Source: Pseudonocardia alaniniphila (GTDB taxonomy: Bacteria > Actinomycetota > Actinomycetes > Mycobacteriales > Pseudonocardiaceae). From it: a stretch of DNA of 64,000 nt. Within the stretch, counting starts at the first letter, position 1; each line of letters opens with the position of its first letter. This document shows, piece after piece, positions 1-9,714 of the stretch. The translations under genes were made by a program, and so were the position numbers. The stretch is from contig NZ_JAKXMK010000002.1 of NCBI RefSeq assembly GCF_022524485.1, positions 310,001 to 374,000 of the forward strand, written 5' to 3'. The notes beneath the pieces were generated by a model, which did not search any database, had not been told where the DNA came from, and worked only from the letters and a program-made list of their open reading frames with translations.

Positions 1-1
1 A

Positions 2-127
<126 letters not shown>

Positions 128-150
128 CCGCGGGCGGACCGGCAACGGCA

Positions 151-915
151 CTACGCCATGATCTCCCCGACGATGCGATCGGCGTAGGTGCGCAGGAGCT
201 CGGTCAGGTCCTCGTCGTCGCTCCGGACGCGACCGGTTCTCCCGATCGCGGCGACGCACCCGATCACCGTCATCCGGCCGTCCCGCAGCGGCACGGCCAG
301 CGCGGAGCGACCCACCTTGATCTCGTCCACCTCGTGGGCGACTCCGCACTCCCGGATCCTGCGGAGCTCGACGGCCAGCACGTCCGGCTCCACGATCGTG
401 CGCGCGGTGAGCGGCCGCAGGGGCGCGGGGACTCCGAGCTCCGGCCGGTGGGAGAGCAGCAGCTTCCCGATCGCCGACGCGTGCAGGTGCGTGCGGATGA
501 CGTTCTCCCCGGCCAGTTCGTGGTCGGGGTCGCGGTCCACGAGCCGGATGCGGTCGTCGGCGTAGGACGCGACGAAGATGCCGAACCGCACGCGGGCCCG
601 CAGTTGCTCCACCACCGCGTGGGCCGCCCGGAAGTCCTCCGACGCGTCGCCGCCCACCGCACCGGCCAGCTCGCGGGTCCGCCGTCCGAGCGCGAAGCCG
701 GAGAGGTCGGAGACCCGCACGAGGAAACCATCCGCGACGAGGAGGTTCAGCAGCCGGTACGCCGTGGCCGGGGGGATCCCGCTGAGGCTCGAGATGTCCC
801 TGGCCGTGGCGCCCGAGCCGAGCTGGGCGACCGATTCCAACAGCACCAGCGCCTTCTGCGCCGCTCGTGTCTCGTGGCCACCGGGTTCGTGCGGCCGCTG
901 CGTGACCGCGGCCAT
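151..915 (-). CDS. IclR family transcriptional regulator
   Basis: 254-residue regulator with the normal IclR length and layout: an N-terminal winged helix-turn-helix (about residues 18-75, including the pattern IPPATAYRLLNLL) followed by the ligand-binding effector domain (about 80-254). The start codon overlaps the permease stop by one base (TGATG), so it is translated from the permease message and likely controls the local amine/amino-acid cluster. IclR proteins commonly respond to small organic acids; the ligand here cannot be read from sequence. Identification is firm, target genes are inferred from position. Confidence 0.9.
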   Translation of the reverse strand: MAAVTQRPHEPGGHETRAAQKALVLLESVAQLGSGATARDISSLSGIPPATAYRLLNLLVADGFLVRVSDLSGFALGRRTRELAGAVGGDASEDFRAAHAVVEQLRARVRFGIFVASYADDRIRLVDRDPDHELAGENVIRTHLHASAIGKLLLSHRPELGVPAPLRPLTARTIVEPDVLAVELRRIRECGVAHEVDEIKVGRSALAVPLRDGRMTVIGCVAAIGRTGRVRSDDEDLTELLRTYADRIVGEIMA

Positions 916-2450
916 CAGGAGGAGTCGGTCGGGGGGCCGCCGCGATGCCGGCGCCCGGGTGGTGCCCGGCCTGCGACGAGAACGGGGTTGCCGTGGGCGT
1001 CGGGGGCGAACACGCCGGCGCCGGGCAGCACGTCGTCGGACTCCGCGTGGTCGAACGCTCCTACACGGTCGAGGTCACCAGGGCGGCGCCGAAGCAGGCG
1101 GCGGTGCCAGAGCAGGCCTGCGGACAGCAGGGCCGCGATCACGGCGGGGCCGCCGATGTCGCTGTCGAGGATCCGCGCCACGAGCAGGTAGCCCAGGAGC
1201 GCGATCCCGGCGAGGCTCGCCGCGAACGCCGCGAGCAGGACCCCCGGCGTCTGCTCCCGGATCCGGCGCAGGAACCGGATCGAGGCCACCGCCACGAGGA
1301 CGTAGGCGGCTACGACCATCGCCCGCACGACGTCGCGCAGAGTGTCGAGCACTGGGGAGGGCGCGAGCAGGGCGCTCGCCGCGGCGACGAGCAGCACGAT
1401 GGCCAGCAGCGCCGCGTAGGGCGTGCGGAACCGGCGGTGCACCGCCGTGAAGACCGGGGGCAGCAGCCGTTCGACGCCCATCGAGTACACGAGCCGGGAC
1501 GCCGCGTGCGACGACGCCGTTGCCGAGGCGAGCCACGAGCAGGCCAGCCCGAGGTTCAGGGCGACCACGAGCAGGGTGGGTGCACCCGAGTCCGTGCCGT
1601 GCAGGTAGACGTCGACGATCGTGGTGCTGCGGCCCGTCCACGCCGCCCAGGCGGCGAAGACGAACAGGCCTCCGCAGATCATCGGGGTCAGTAGAACCGG
1701 GCGCGTGATCGTGACCAGCGGGCGCTTCGCCTCGGGACCGAAGAACGTGGCGCTCTCGAAGCCGGCCAGCGCGAAGATCGCGCCGAGGGCGACGTAGAGC
1801 ACACCGTGCGGAGCGGTCACGGGTCCGGCGGCCGGCGACACGGTCCCCGCGGCAGGCAGCAGGGTGAGGGCCACGATGAAGAGCAGGGACCCGGCCTCGA
1901 CTGCGAGGATCGCGAGTGCGGCGAAGCGCGCCCCACGGACCAGCACGGCCAGCGCGGCGGCCGCGACCGCGGCGTGCACGGCAAGCGTTGCCACCGGACC
2001 GTCGACGTCGAACCCGACCTCGCGGAGCACGGCGGTGAGCGCCGCGCTGCCGCTGTAGAGCGTGAGCGTGGCACTCCCCAGGTACTTGACCAGCACGGCG
2101 ACGCCGGTGGTGAGAGCTGCGCGCGTGCCGAGACCCTGGAACACGAAGCTGTACAGGCCACCCGCCGCCGCTTGCCGCCGCGTGAACTGGGTGACGCACA
2201 GGGCGATCAGCGAGATCAGGATCGTCGCGCCCAGGATCGTCAGGAGTCCGACGAGCGGCGACGCGTTCCTGAGCATCGTCATCGGCAGGACCACCATGGA
2301 CGCCGCGGGCGCGGTGGTGGCCACCGACTGGGCAAGCACCTCCACCCCGGAGAGCCGCCTGCGTCCGAGGGCACGCAGCGGCGACATCGCGGGTCGATCG
2401 AGCTCCTCGGCGGAGAACGACCGGGTGATGGCGTCCGACAGCGCCGACAT
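915..2450 (-). CDS. APC superfamily amino acid/amine permease
   Basis: 511-residue integral membrane protein with about 12 to 14 hydrophobic helices and the APC-family opening (GVEVLAQSVATTAPAAS, then GGLYSFVFQGLG). It should import an amino acid, amine or polyamine with protons. Earlier in-frame starts exist at 2573 and 2468, but only the ATG at 2450 has a good SD (GGAGGG four bases upstream), and the family normally begins just before the conserved SAL...LGVLQ-type region, so 2450 is chosen. It is divergent from the exported amine oxidase and translationally coupled to the downstream IclR gene, which suggests that it takes up either the oxidase substrate or its product. Substrate is not determinable. 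Confidence 0.85.
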   Translation of the reverse strand: MSALSDAITRSFSAEELDRPAMSPLRALGRRRLSGVEVLAQSVATTAPAASMVVLPMTMLRNASPLVGLLTILGATILISLIALCVTQFTRRQAAAGGLYSFVFQGLGTRAALTTGVAVLVKYLGSATLTLYSGSAALTAVLREVGFDVDGPVATLAVHAAVAAAALAVLVRGARFAALAILAVEAGSLLFIVALTLLPAAGTVSPAAGPVTAPHGVLYVALGAIFALAGFESATFFGPEAKRPLVTITRPVLLTPMICGGLFVFAAWAAWTGRSTTIVDVYLHGTDSGAPTLLVVALNLGLACSWLASATASSHAASRLVYSMGVERLLPPVFTAVHRRFRTPYAALLAIVLLVAAASALLAPSPVLDTLRDVVRAMVVAAYVLVAVASIRFLRRIREQTPGVLLAAFAASLAGIALLGYLLVARILDSDIGGPAVIAALLSAGLLWHRRLLRRRPGDLDRVGAFDHAESDDVLPGAGVFAPDAHGNPVLVAGRAPPGRRHRGGPPTDSS

Positions 2451-2485
2451 CGTTCCCTCCGAGGTCATTTCGCCACTGATCGTGA

Positions 2486-4255
<1,770 letters not shown>

Positions 4256-4271
4256 TGAGCCTGCCGCCGAT

Positions 4272-4325
4272 CACCCGGACAGCGACCACCCGGACAGCGA
4301 CCACCCGGACAGCGACCACCCGGAC
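4272..4325. repeat. 15-bp tandem repeat between amine oxidase and RidA-like gene
   Basis: Three perfect copies of CACCCGGACAGCGAC (4272-4286, 4287-4301, 4302-4316) plus a nine-base partial copy. The unit is a multiple of three and stays open in the frame of the downstream gene (Thr-Arg-Thr-Ala-Thr repeats) if translation began at the ATG overlapping the oxidase stop at 4255, but the supported start lies downstream at 4366, so the repeat is probably leader or spacer DNA. Similar low-complexity repeats occur at other junctions in this window. Confidence 0.8.
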
Positions 4326-4365
4326 CCCCACCACCCAGCCACCTCAACACCGACGGGAGCACTCG

Positions 4366-5052
4366 ATGCCGACAGCGCCACACCAGAGAACGCCGCACCT
4401 GCGGGCACTTGCGACGGGGGCGGCCGTGCTGGCGCTCGCCGCGGCCGGATGCTCGACCGGTACGTCCGCGGCGGCGCCCGCCCCTCCCGCCGTCGTGTCC
4501 CAGGCTGTGCTGGAGCCGGGGCAGGACAACCCCATGATCGCCCAAGGCGTGGCGCTCGGTGCGGGCGCCGCGTTCTACAAGACCAGCGGGCTCGGGCCGA
4601 AGCAGATGAACGCCGCGGCCGCCGAGGGGACCCCCGAGTCGTTCATCGACACCGACCAGTTCGCCGGCGGCGTGCTCCCCACCGGGGTCACGATCACCGA
4701 GGCCCAGGGGATGAACGTGCTGCGCAACATCCGCGAGAACCTCGAGGCGCAGGGCCTGACGCTCGAGAACGTCACGACGATGCGCGTCTTCCTCGACAAC
4801 GCCCCCGGGTCCGACCGCGCCGACTACGCCGGCTGGAACCGCGCCTACCGGCAGTTCTTCGCCAACACCAACCTCGCAAGCGGCGACACCGAGCTGGTTC
4901 CGCTGGGCAGCGCGGCCCCTGCCGCGCCGCTGGTCCGCAACCCGGCGCGGCCGAGCCGCTTCGCGCTCGAGGTGCAGAGCCTGCCCGTGACCGGCTGGCT
5001 GGTGGAGGTGGAGGTCGACGCCGTGTTCCCCGTGGGCAGCGGACCCCGCTGA
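4366..5052 (+). CDS. RidA/YjgF family protein with lipoprotein signal (exported Rid)
   Basis: 228 residues. Residues 1-29 form a lipoprotein signal (Arg/His-rich n-region, Ala/Leu core, Cys29 after AAG; the -3 Ala is slightly atypical). The rest is a Rid domain: a DYAGWNRAYRQFF segment and a C-terminal SRFALEV...VEVEVDA strand that keeps the Arg and Glu positions used by imine-hydrolysing RidA proteins. RidA enzymes hydrolyse reactive enamine/imine products of amine and amino-acid oxidation. The ATG at 4366 has SD GGGAG with a six-base gap; the earlier ATG at 4255 would add a Thr-rich repeat before the signal. Directly follows the Tat-exported amine oxidase, so it probably processes that enzyme's imine outside the membrane. 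Function inferred, family firm. Confidence 0.85.
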   Translation: MPTAPHQRTPHLRALATGAAVLALAAAGCSTGTSAAAPAPPAVVSQAVLEPGQDNPMIAQGVALGAGAAFYKTSGLGPKQMNAAAAEGTPESFIDTDQFAGGVLPTGVTITEAQGMNVLRNIRENLEAQGLTLENVTTMRVFLDNAPGSDRADYAGWNRAYRQFFANTNLASGDTELVPLGSAAPAAPLVRNPARPSRFALEVQSLPVTGWLVEVEVDAVFPVGSGPR

Positions 5053-5428
5053 CGACCGGGACGGACGGCCGTCCTACGTGCGGCGCCTCCGTAGGACGGC
5101 CGGGGGCATGGGGGAGAGCCGCGATGTGACGCGGTCCGATCCGGGCGATTGATCACCGCATGACGACCCTGGCTGCCCGACAGGCGATCGGTCGCAGGCC
5201 GGCCCGTTCGGGGTGAACCGCGACACGGGCGCCGCCGTCGTGCTGGCCGATCACGGCCGGGGGTGGTACGACGAAAGGTGATCTCGCCGTCGCCCGACCG
5301 TCGCGGTGACAGCCGGCCGATGGGCCGGACGTCGAGGGAAGTCGGGCACCGCGGCCGCTGGGGCAACGGAGCCGACTCGACGTGAGCACCTCGGGATGCG
5401 TGCGCGAGTCGATCGCAGAGGAGCCGTC
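5053..5428. other. 376-bp intergenic region, no gene seen
   Basis: Between the RidA-like gene and the HD-fold gene. It begins with the strong hairpin at 5066-5102. The rest shows no convincing coding sequence: the in-frame extension of the HD gene back to 5306 has no SD and low-complexity Arg/Gly content. It presumably carries the HD gene promoter, but I see no clear -35/-10 pair. Confidence 0.6.
5066..5102. terminator. Hairpin terminator after the amine oxidase/RidA genes
   Basis: Perfect 13-bp arms (CGGCCGTCCTACG at 5066-5078 and its complement at 5090-5102) around an 11-base loop, starting 13 bases after the RidA-like stop codon. There is no U-tract, which is usual for actinobacterial terminators. 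Confidence 0.7.
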
Positions 5429-6259
5429 ATGTCCGTCGATGAGATGTCCGAACCCGTCCCCTCCGTCGAGGTGTCCCCGCAGGAGCTCCCGGGCGCTGTG
5501 CGGAGCCTCGGCTCGATGAGCTGGGTCCGCGAGCCGCTCGATGACGCGGTGGGCGGTCGCCGCCGGGTGATCGCCCCGCCGAGCGCCGCGACCATCGGCA
5601 CTCCCGCGCACGGTGCTAAGGCGGCCCTGCGAACCGAGCTCGGCAAGCCCAACACGGTGTTCATGATGGGCGACAACCCGGAGCTGCCGCGCATGCCGCA
5701 GCGGCCGACACTGCTCGACTACTACCGGCTGCGGTTCGACGGCTTCTCCGTCTCGCACATGCTGCAGAGCGCCAAGATCGCCAAGGAGCGCGACCTCGAC
5801 GAGAAGGTCGTGATGGCCTGTCTCCTGCACGACATCGCCATCGCCGGGCTGATCTCCAGCCACCACGGGCACTGGGGAGCGCAGCTGATCGCGCCGTACG
5901 TCGACGAGGAGGTGGCCTGGGCGGTCGAGAAGCACGAGGCGCTGCGCTACTTCGCGGACGAGTCCGTCGGCTACTCCTACCCCGAGGCGTACATCGCGTA
6001 CTTCGGCGCCGACTACGACCCCCCGGCGTACATCCACCAGGAGCACGAGGAAGCGCGCAAGCACCGCTGGTACATGACCTCCCGGCTGATCACGATCAAC
6101 GACATCTATTCGTTCGACGCCGGGGCGCAGGTGCAGTTCGAGGAGTTCGAGGACATCATCGGCCGCAACTTCCGTCAGCCCGAGGAAGGGCTCGGTTTCG
6201 ACGGATCGCCGGTGGCGCACATGTGGCGCACGATGATCTGGCCGAACAACTTCCTGTGA
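5429..6259 (+). CDS. HD-domain protein, possible mixed-valent diiron oxygenase relative
   Basis: 276 residues; ATG at 5429 has SD GAGGAG five bases upstream. An HD metal-binding pattern is complete: His110, His134-Asp135 in LLHDIAI, a His cluster at 145-148 followed by GA, His169 in EKHEALRYF, and Asp225 in TINDIYSF. This order, with a His before Gly-Ala and a second His before a RYF-type motif, resembles the PhnZ/TmpB/myo-inositol-oxygenase type of HD-fold diiron oxygenase more than simple phosphohydrolases. The first 80 residues are unlike either. Neighbouring isochorismatase-fold and Rieske genes fit a catabolic role. HD fold firm; oxygenase assignment is a hypothesis. Confidence 0.75.
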   Translation: MSVDEMSEPVPSVEVSPQELPGAVRSLGSMSWVREPLDDAVGGRRRVIAPPSAATIGTPAHGAKAALRTELGKPNTVFMMGDNPELPRMPQRPTLLDYYRLRFDGFSVSHMLQSAKIAKERDLDEKVVMACLLHDIAIAGLISSHHGHWGAQLIAPYVDEEVAWAVEKHEALRYFADESVGYSYPEAYIAYFGADYDPPAYIHQEHEEARKHRWYMTSRLITINDIYSFDAGAQVQFEEFEDIIGRNFRQPEEGLGFDGSPVAHMWRTMIWPNNFL

Positions 6260-6292
6260 TCCCGTAGCTGCCTCTCCTCAGCCGCCCCGGGA

Positions 6293-6745
6293 TCAGTCGC
6301 GCGCGGCAGTGGGCAGCATCGCCAGGTCCTCGAGGGGGATCTCGGTGCCGGTGTCGTCGACGACGGCGACGTGCACGGGGCGGCCGGTGCTGTGTGAACG
6401 CCGGATGGTGGACGGTCCGGCCGGGCGCGGCCGGTACTCGTCCCCCCATTGCTGCAGGGCGGCCAGGACCAGCCGCAGCTGCCTGCCGGAGTCGGTGAGG
6501 TGGTAGCCGACGCGCGTGCGGCTGCCGGGCTCCTGGTACTGCTGCTGCTCGAGGATGCCGGCGGCCACGAGGGTGCGGAGGCGGGCGCTCAGCAGGTTGG
6601 GAGCGATGCCGAGGGCGCTGCGGAAGTCGGCGAAGCGGGTGGTGCCCAAGAAGGCGCTGCGCAGAATGAGGAACGTCCACCTCTCACCGAGGATCTCGAG
6701 ACTGCGCTCGATCGAGCATGACGGCTCATTCTCTTCGGCCTCCAT
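6293..6745 (-). CDS. HxlR family transcriptional regulator
   Basis: 150 residues. A winged helix DNA-binding domain of the HxlR type covers about residues 8-100 (Cys10 before SIERSLEILGERWTFLILR, then FADFRSALGIAPNLLSARL and a Tyr-rich wing), followed by a short C-terminal extension. It is divergent from the isochorismatase-fold gene (107-bp gap) and its end lies 33 bp beyond the HD gene's end. No SD precedes the ATG; a TACTCT hexamer ends six bases before the ATG, so a leaderless message is possible. HxlR proteins often sense reactive electrophiles through the N-terminal Cys; that is family knowledge, not shown here. Confidence 0.88.
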   Translation of the reverse strand: MEAEENEPSCSIERSLEILGERWTFLILRSAFLGTTRFADFRSALGIAPNLLSARLRTLVAAGILEQQQYQEPGSRTRVGYHLTDSGRQLRLVLAALQQWGDEYRPRPAGPSTIRRSHSTGRPVHVAVVDDTGTEIPLEDLAMLPTAARD

Positions 6746-6852
6746 TCAACAAGAGTAGGACGAAGGGTTCGATCGCGGGCAGCTGACTCCGGGATCGCAA
6801 CGTAGCCCGTGCTCCACTGGGACAACGCCGGATCTGTCGACGGGAGAAGATC

Positions 6853-7482
6853 ATGATCGACCATCGGTACAAGGTGTCCAGAACGGCCTTATTGCTCGTG
6901 GATCCCTACAACGACTTCCTTTCCGAGGGCGGGAAGCTGTGGGAGGCCCTGCGGCCGGTTGCCACGGAGGTGAGGCTGCTCGACAACCTCCGCGCTGTCA
7001 CCGCGGCGGCGCGCGCCTCTGGTGTGGTGACGTTCGTCGTGCCGCACCGCAGGTGGGAGCCGGGTGACTACGACGACTGGGACCACCCGAACCCGACGCA
7101 GCATGCGATCCGGAAACGGCATACCTTCGCCCGTGGTGAGTGGGGTGGTGAGTGGCACCCGGACCTCGCGCCTCGGCAGGGCGACGTGGTGATCAAAGAG
7201 CACTGGGCGCAGAGCGGGTTCGCCAACACAGATCTGGACTTCCAGCTCAAACAGCACGGCATCACACACGTGGTCGCGATCGGCGTACTCGCGAACACCT
7301 GCATCGAGTCGACCGGTCGTTTCGCGATGGAGCTGGGCTATCACGTCACGCTCGTGCGCGACGCGACCGCGGCGTTCAGCCTGGAGATGATGCACGCCGC
7401 CCACGAGCTGAACGGACCGACCTTCGCACACGCCATCGTGACGACCGACGAGCTGCTCGCGGTCCTGCCGCAGATGTCGTGA
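6853..7482 (+). CDS. Isochorismatase-fold cysteine hydrolase
   Basis: 209 residues, cytoplasmic. The catalytic triad of the cysteine-hydrolase superfamily is visible: Asp17 (LLLVDPYNDF), Lys115 (VVIKEHW) and nucleophile Cys150 (GVLANTCIESTG). Members hydrolyse amides such as nicotinamide, N-carbamoyl amines or biuret, or isochorismate; the non-polar cis-peptide segment VLANTC is typical, but specificity cannot be read. SD GGGAG lies six bases before ATG. Divergent from the HxlR regulator, which probably controls it. Confidence 0.88.
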   Translation: MIDHRYKVSRTALLLVDPYNDFLSEGGKLWEALRPVATEVRLLDNLRAVTAAARASGVVTFVVPHRRWEPGDYDDWDHPNPTQHAIRKRHTFARGEWGGEWHPDLAPRQGDVVIKEHWAQSGFANTDLDFQLKQHGITHVVAIGVLANTCIESTGRFAMELGYHVTLVRDATAAFSLEMMHAAHELNGPTFAHAIVTTDELLAVLPQMS

Positions 7483-7599
7483 CGTCGGCCGCGGACCTGG
7501 TCGCCACGCCGGAGCCACCTCCCGCTCGGGGGACGGGAGGTGACCCGGCGTCGTCCCGGTTCGTGAGGCCGGGTTCGGGGAGCGGAGGGTGCGCGCCGG

Positions 7600-7821
7600 T
7601 CAGACTCCGGCGCCGACGAGTACCGGCTGGACGTGCGTCGCGGCGGGCGGTGGCTCGTGGCCGACGGGATGGGCGAGCAACCAGTCCCACACCTCGACCG
7701 GGCCCTCGGCGATGTGCACGGCGCCGCAGTGACAGGTGCCCTGGAGCTGGTCGCTGCCCGGCAGCCACACCACGCGCAGCACGCCGGGCCCGGTCAGCAT
7801 GCGGGTGGGCTCGATCGTCAT
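7600..7821 (-). CDS. Small protein linked to Rieske oxygenase (unknown function)
   Basis: 73 residues. Begins seven bases after the stop of the Rieske oxygenase on the same strand and is surely co-transcribed with it. It has a Cys-x-Cys motif (GTCHCGAVHIAEGP) followed by a Trp-rich segment and a Pro/His-rich end. I do not recognise the family. Cys-His content and position suggest a metal-binding accessory protein, such as an iron-sulfur or electron-transfer helper, but this is only inference. Coding status is supported by the operon spacing and by the absence of any better reading in this interval. Confidence 0.6.
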   Translation of the reverse strand: MTIEPTRMLTGPGVLRVVWLPGSDQLQGTCHCGAVHIAEGPVEVWDWLLAHPVGHEPPPAATHVQPVLVGAGV

Positions 7822-7828
7822 GCCGGGC

Positions 7829-8884
7829 TCACCTCGCCGCCGCCGTGGCCGGCTCCTGCCGCAGCATCGCCGCGAGCATCCGCCGGGCGGCGAGGCCGCC
7901 GGTGTCGATGTTGATGGACAGCTCCTGGTAGCCGGCCGGTTCGGTGGCGATCACCTGCTCCAGCACGTCGAGTGCCGCGACGTCCTGCAGCACGACGGTG
8001 CGGTTCTGCTCGGCGATGAAGTCCGAGACCGACGTGTCGTCGAGCGCGAAGTCGCGGGCGACCGCCCAGAAGTCGTGGGTGCTGTGCTCGGTCTCCGGGG
8101 TGATCGCGTAGACGACCTCGACGTGAAAGGCATCGGGGTCGGTGCCGTCCGGGTTCGGCAGGGACCCGACCGGTGCGATCCGGCTGTGCAGCTTGTAGAG
8201 GCACGGCGGGGTGTACTCGATGTCCTGCCAGCGTGCGATGCGTCCGGTCAAGCCGGTGGAGGTCGCGTAGAACGGCGGGCACTCGGCGTCGTCCATGTGC
8301 CGGCTGACGTAGACGATGCCCGCGGCCTCGTCGACCTCGGTGGTGATCGGGGTGCTGGCCACCTCGGGCGTGCCGATGTAGCCGCCGTGCAGGTAGGTCT
8401 CGTGGGAGAGGTCGAGGAGGTTGTCGACCAGCAGGCCGAAGCGGGCCGCGAGCGGCTCCATCCCCGACACCGTCGTGTAGTCGGGCGAGACCAGCCACGG
8501 CGCCCGCGGGATGCGCGTCGCATCGGCCCGCGCCGGGTCGCCGATCCACACCCAGACGAACGAGTCCTGCTCCACGACCGGATAGCTGCGCAGCCGGGCG
8601 GTGCGGGGAACCCGCGTCTGACCCGGTACCGCGACGCATGCGCCGTCGGCGCCGTAGGTGAAGCCGTGGTAGCCACACACCACCGAGTCGCCGACCAGCC
8701 GGCTCGGCGCCTGGGACAGCGGGAACCGGCGGTGGACGCACCGGTCGGACATGGCAGTGAGCTGCCCCGCCTCCGTGCGCCAGAACAGGATCGACTCGCC
8801 GCAGATCGTGCGGGAGAAAAGATCGTGCCCGATCTCGCGGCCGTAGGCCGCGACGTACCACTGGTCGCGGGGGATCGTCGTCAT
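7829..8884 (-). CDS. Rieske non-haem iron oxygenase, VanA-like large subunit
   Basis: 351 residues. The N-terminal Rieske domain has both ligand pairs: Cys49-x-His51 (CVHRRFPL) and Cys70-xx-His73 (CGYHGF). The catalytic domain carries the mononuclear iron motif NLLDLSHETYLH (His161, His166) with the bridging Asp154/158. Length and layout match vanillate O-demethylase-type oxygenases, which demethylate or hydroxylate aromatic acids using a separate reductase; no reductase gene is seen here. The gene is divergent from a TetR regulator and followed by a small Cys-rich gene. Family firm, substrate unknown. Confidence 0.92.
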   Translation of the reverse strand: MTTIPRDQWYVAAYGREIGHDLFSRTICGESILFWRTEAGQLTAMSDRCVHRRFPLSQAPSRLVGDSVVCGYHGFTYGADGACVAVPGQTRVPRTARLRSYPVVEQDSFVWVWIGDPARADATRIPRAPWLVSPDYTTVSGMEPLAARFGLLVDNLLDLSHETYLHGGYIGTPEVASTPITTEVDEAAGIVYVSRHMDDAECPPFYATSTGLTGRIARWQDIEYTPPCLYKLHSRIAPVGSLPNPDGTDPDAFHVEVVYAITPETEHSTHDFWAVARDFALDDTSVSDFIAEQNRTVVLQDVAALDVLEQVIATEPAGYQELSINIDTGGLAARRMLAAMLRQEPATAAAR

Positions 8885-8947
8885 ATCAACGAATGTTCCG
8901 GCCGGAGCACGGGTCTCCGAACCCCCGTTACCACATGCCGGAAACCC

Positions 8948-8967
8948 GATCCGCGGCTCAGCGGATC
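8948..8967. promoter_or_regulatory. Candidate TetR operator between Rieske oxygenase and TetR genes
   Basis: Inverted repeat GATCCGC (8948-8954), six-base spacer, GCGGATC (8961-8967), located in the 176-bp divergent promoter region. The size and symmetry suit a TetR dimer. A TACTAT hexamer at 9029-9034 may be the -10 box of the TetR gene. Assignment is by position only. Confidence 0.45.
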
Positions 8968-9060
8968 AGCTTTGTCCATGTCTGCAGGCCGCGAGGACGG
9001 CGGTGATCACGCCGATGTGATGTCTGGCTACTATCCGCGCGCACCGAGGACGGGAGAACA

Positions 9061-9714
9061 GTGACCGCAGCCGAGGCGAAGCACGACCAGTCCCCGCGTC
9101 CGGGGGGGCACAGGTTTGCGGAGCGCCGCAGGGAGCTGGCCGATGCGGCGATCCAGACGCTGTCGGAGCTCGGCTACGCCCGCACCAGCCTGCGTGAGAT
9201 CGCCCAGAACTCCGCGTTCTCCCACGGCGTGCTGCACTACTACTTCGCCGACAAGGTCGACCTGATCACCTACTGCGTGCGCCAGTACAAGGCCCAGTCC
9301 GTGCTGCGCTACGACCAGATCGTGTCCAGGGCGAAGACGCCGGAACGTCTCGCGGACGGCTTCGCCGACGCCCTGGTCGCCACCGTGCGCGACGAGGGCA
9401 GGATGCACCGCCTGTGGTACGACCTGCGCTCGCAGGCGCTGTTCGACGACTCCTTCCGTGCCGATGTCCTCGAGATCGATGACAGCCTCGAGCGGATGAT
9501 CTGGCGCATCGTCAGCCGGTACGCCGAGCTGCTCGGCGTGGAGCCGACCACCACGCCCTCGATGGCCTACACGATGTTCGATGGCGCCTTCCAGATGGCG
9601 CTGCTGCGTCACCTCGCGGGTCAGCCGGAGGCGCTCGCCGAGCTCCGGACCCACACCCGGATGCTCCTCGCGCACGTCACGTGCACGCCGGTGGGCACCG
9701 AACGCGTCAGCTGA
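9061..9714 (+). CDS. TetR family transcriptional regulator
   Basis: 217 residues from a GTG start with SD GGGAG. The TetR helix-turn-helix is plain at about residues 17-65 (DAAIQTLSELGYARTSLREIA, HGVLHYYFADKVDL), with a helical ligand-binding domain after it, of the BetI-like type. Divergent from the Rieske oxygenase, which it most likely represses together with itself through the repeat at 8948-8967. Its 3' end overlaps the convergent lipid-kinase-like gene by eight bases. Confidence 0.9.
   Translation: MTAAEAKHDQSPRPGGHRFAERRRELADAAIQTLSELGYARTSLREIAQNSAFSHGVLHYYFADKVDLITYCVRQYKAQSVLRYDQIVSRAKTPERLADGFADALVATVRDEGRMHRLWYDLRSQALFDDSFRADVLEIDDSLERMIWRIVSRYAELLGVEPTTTPSMAYTMFDGAFQMALLRHLAGQPEALAELRTHTRMLLAHVTCTPVGTERVS

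Noticed and set aside
4272..4325. CRISPR array at the oxidase/RidA junction
   Set aside because: Contiguous 15-bp tandem copies without spacers and no cas genes.
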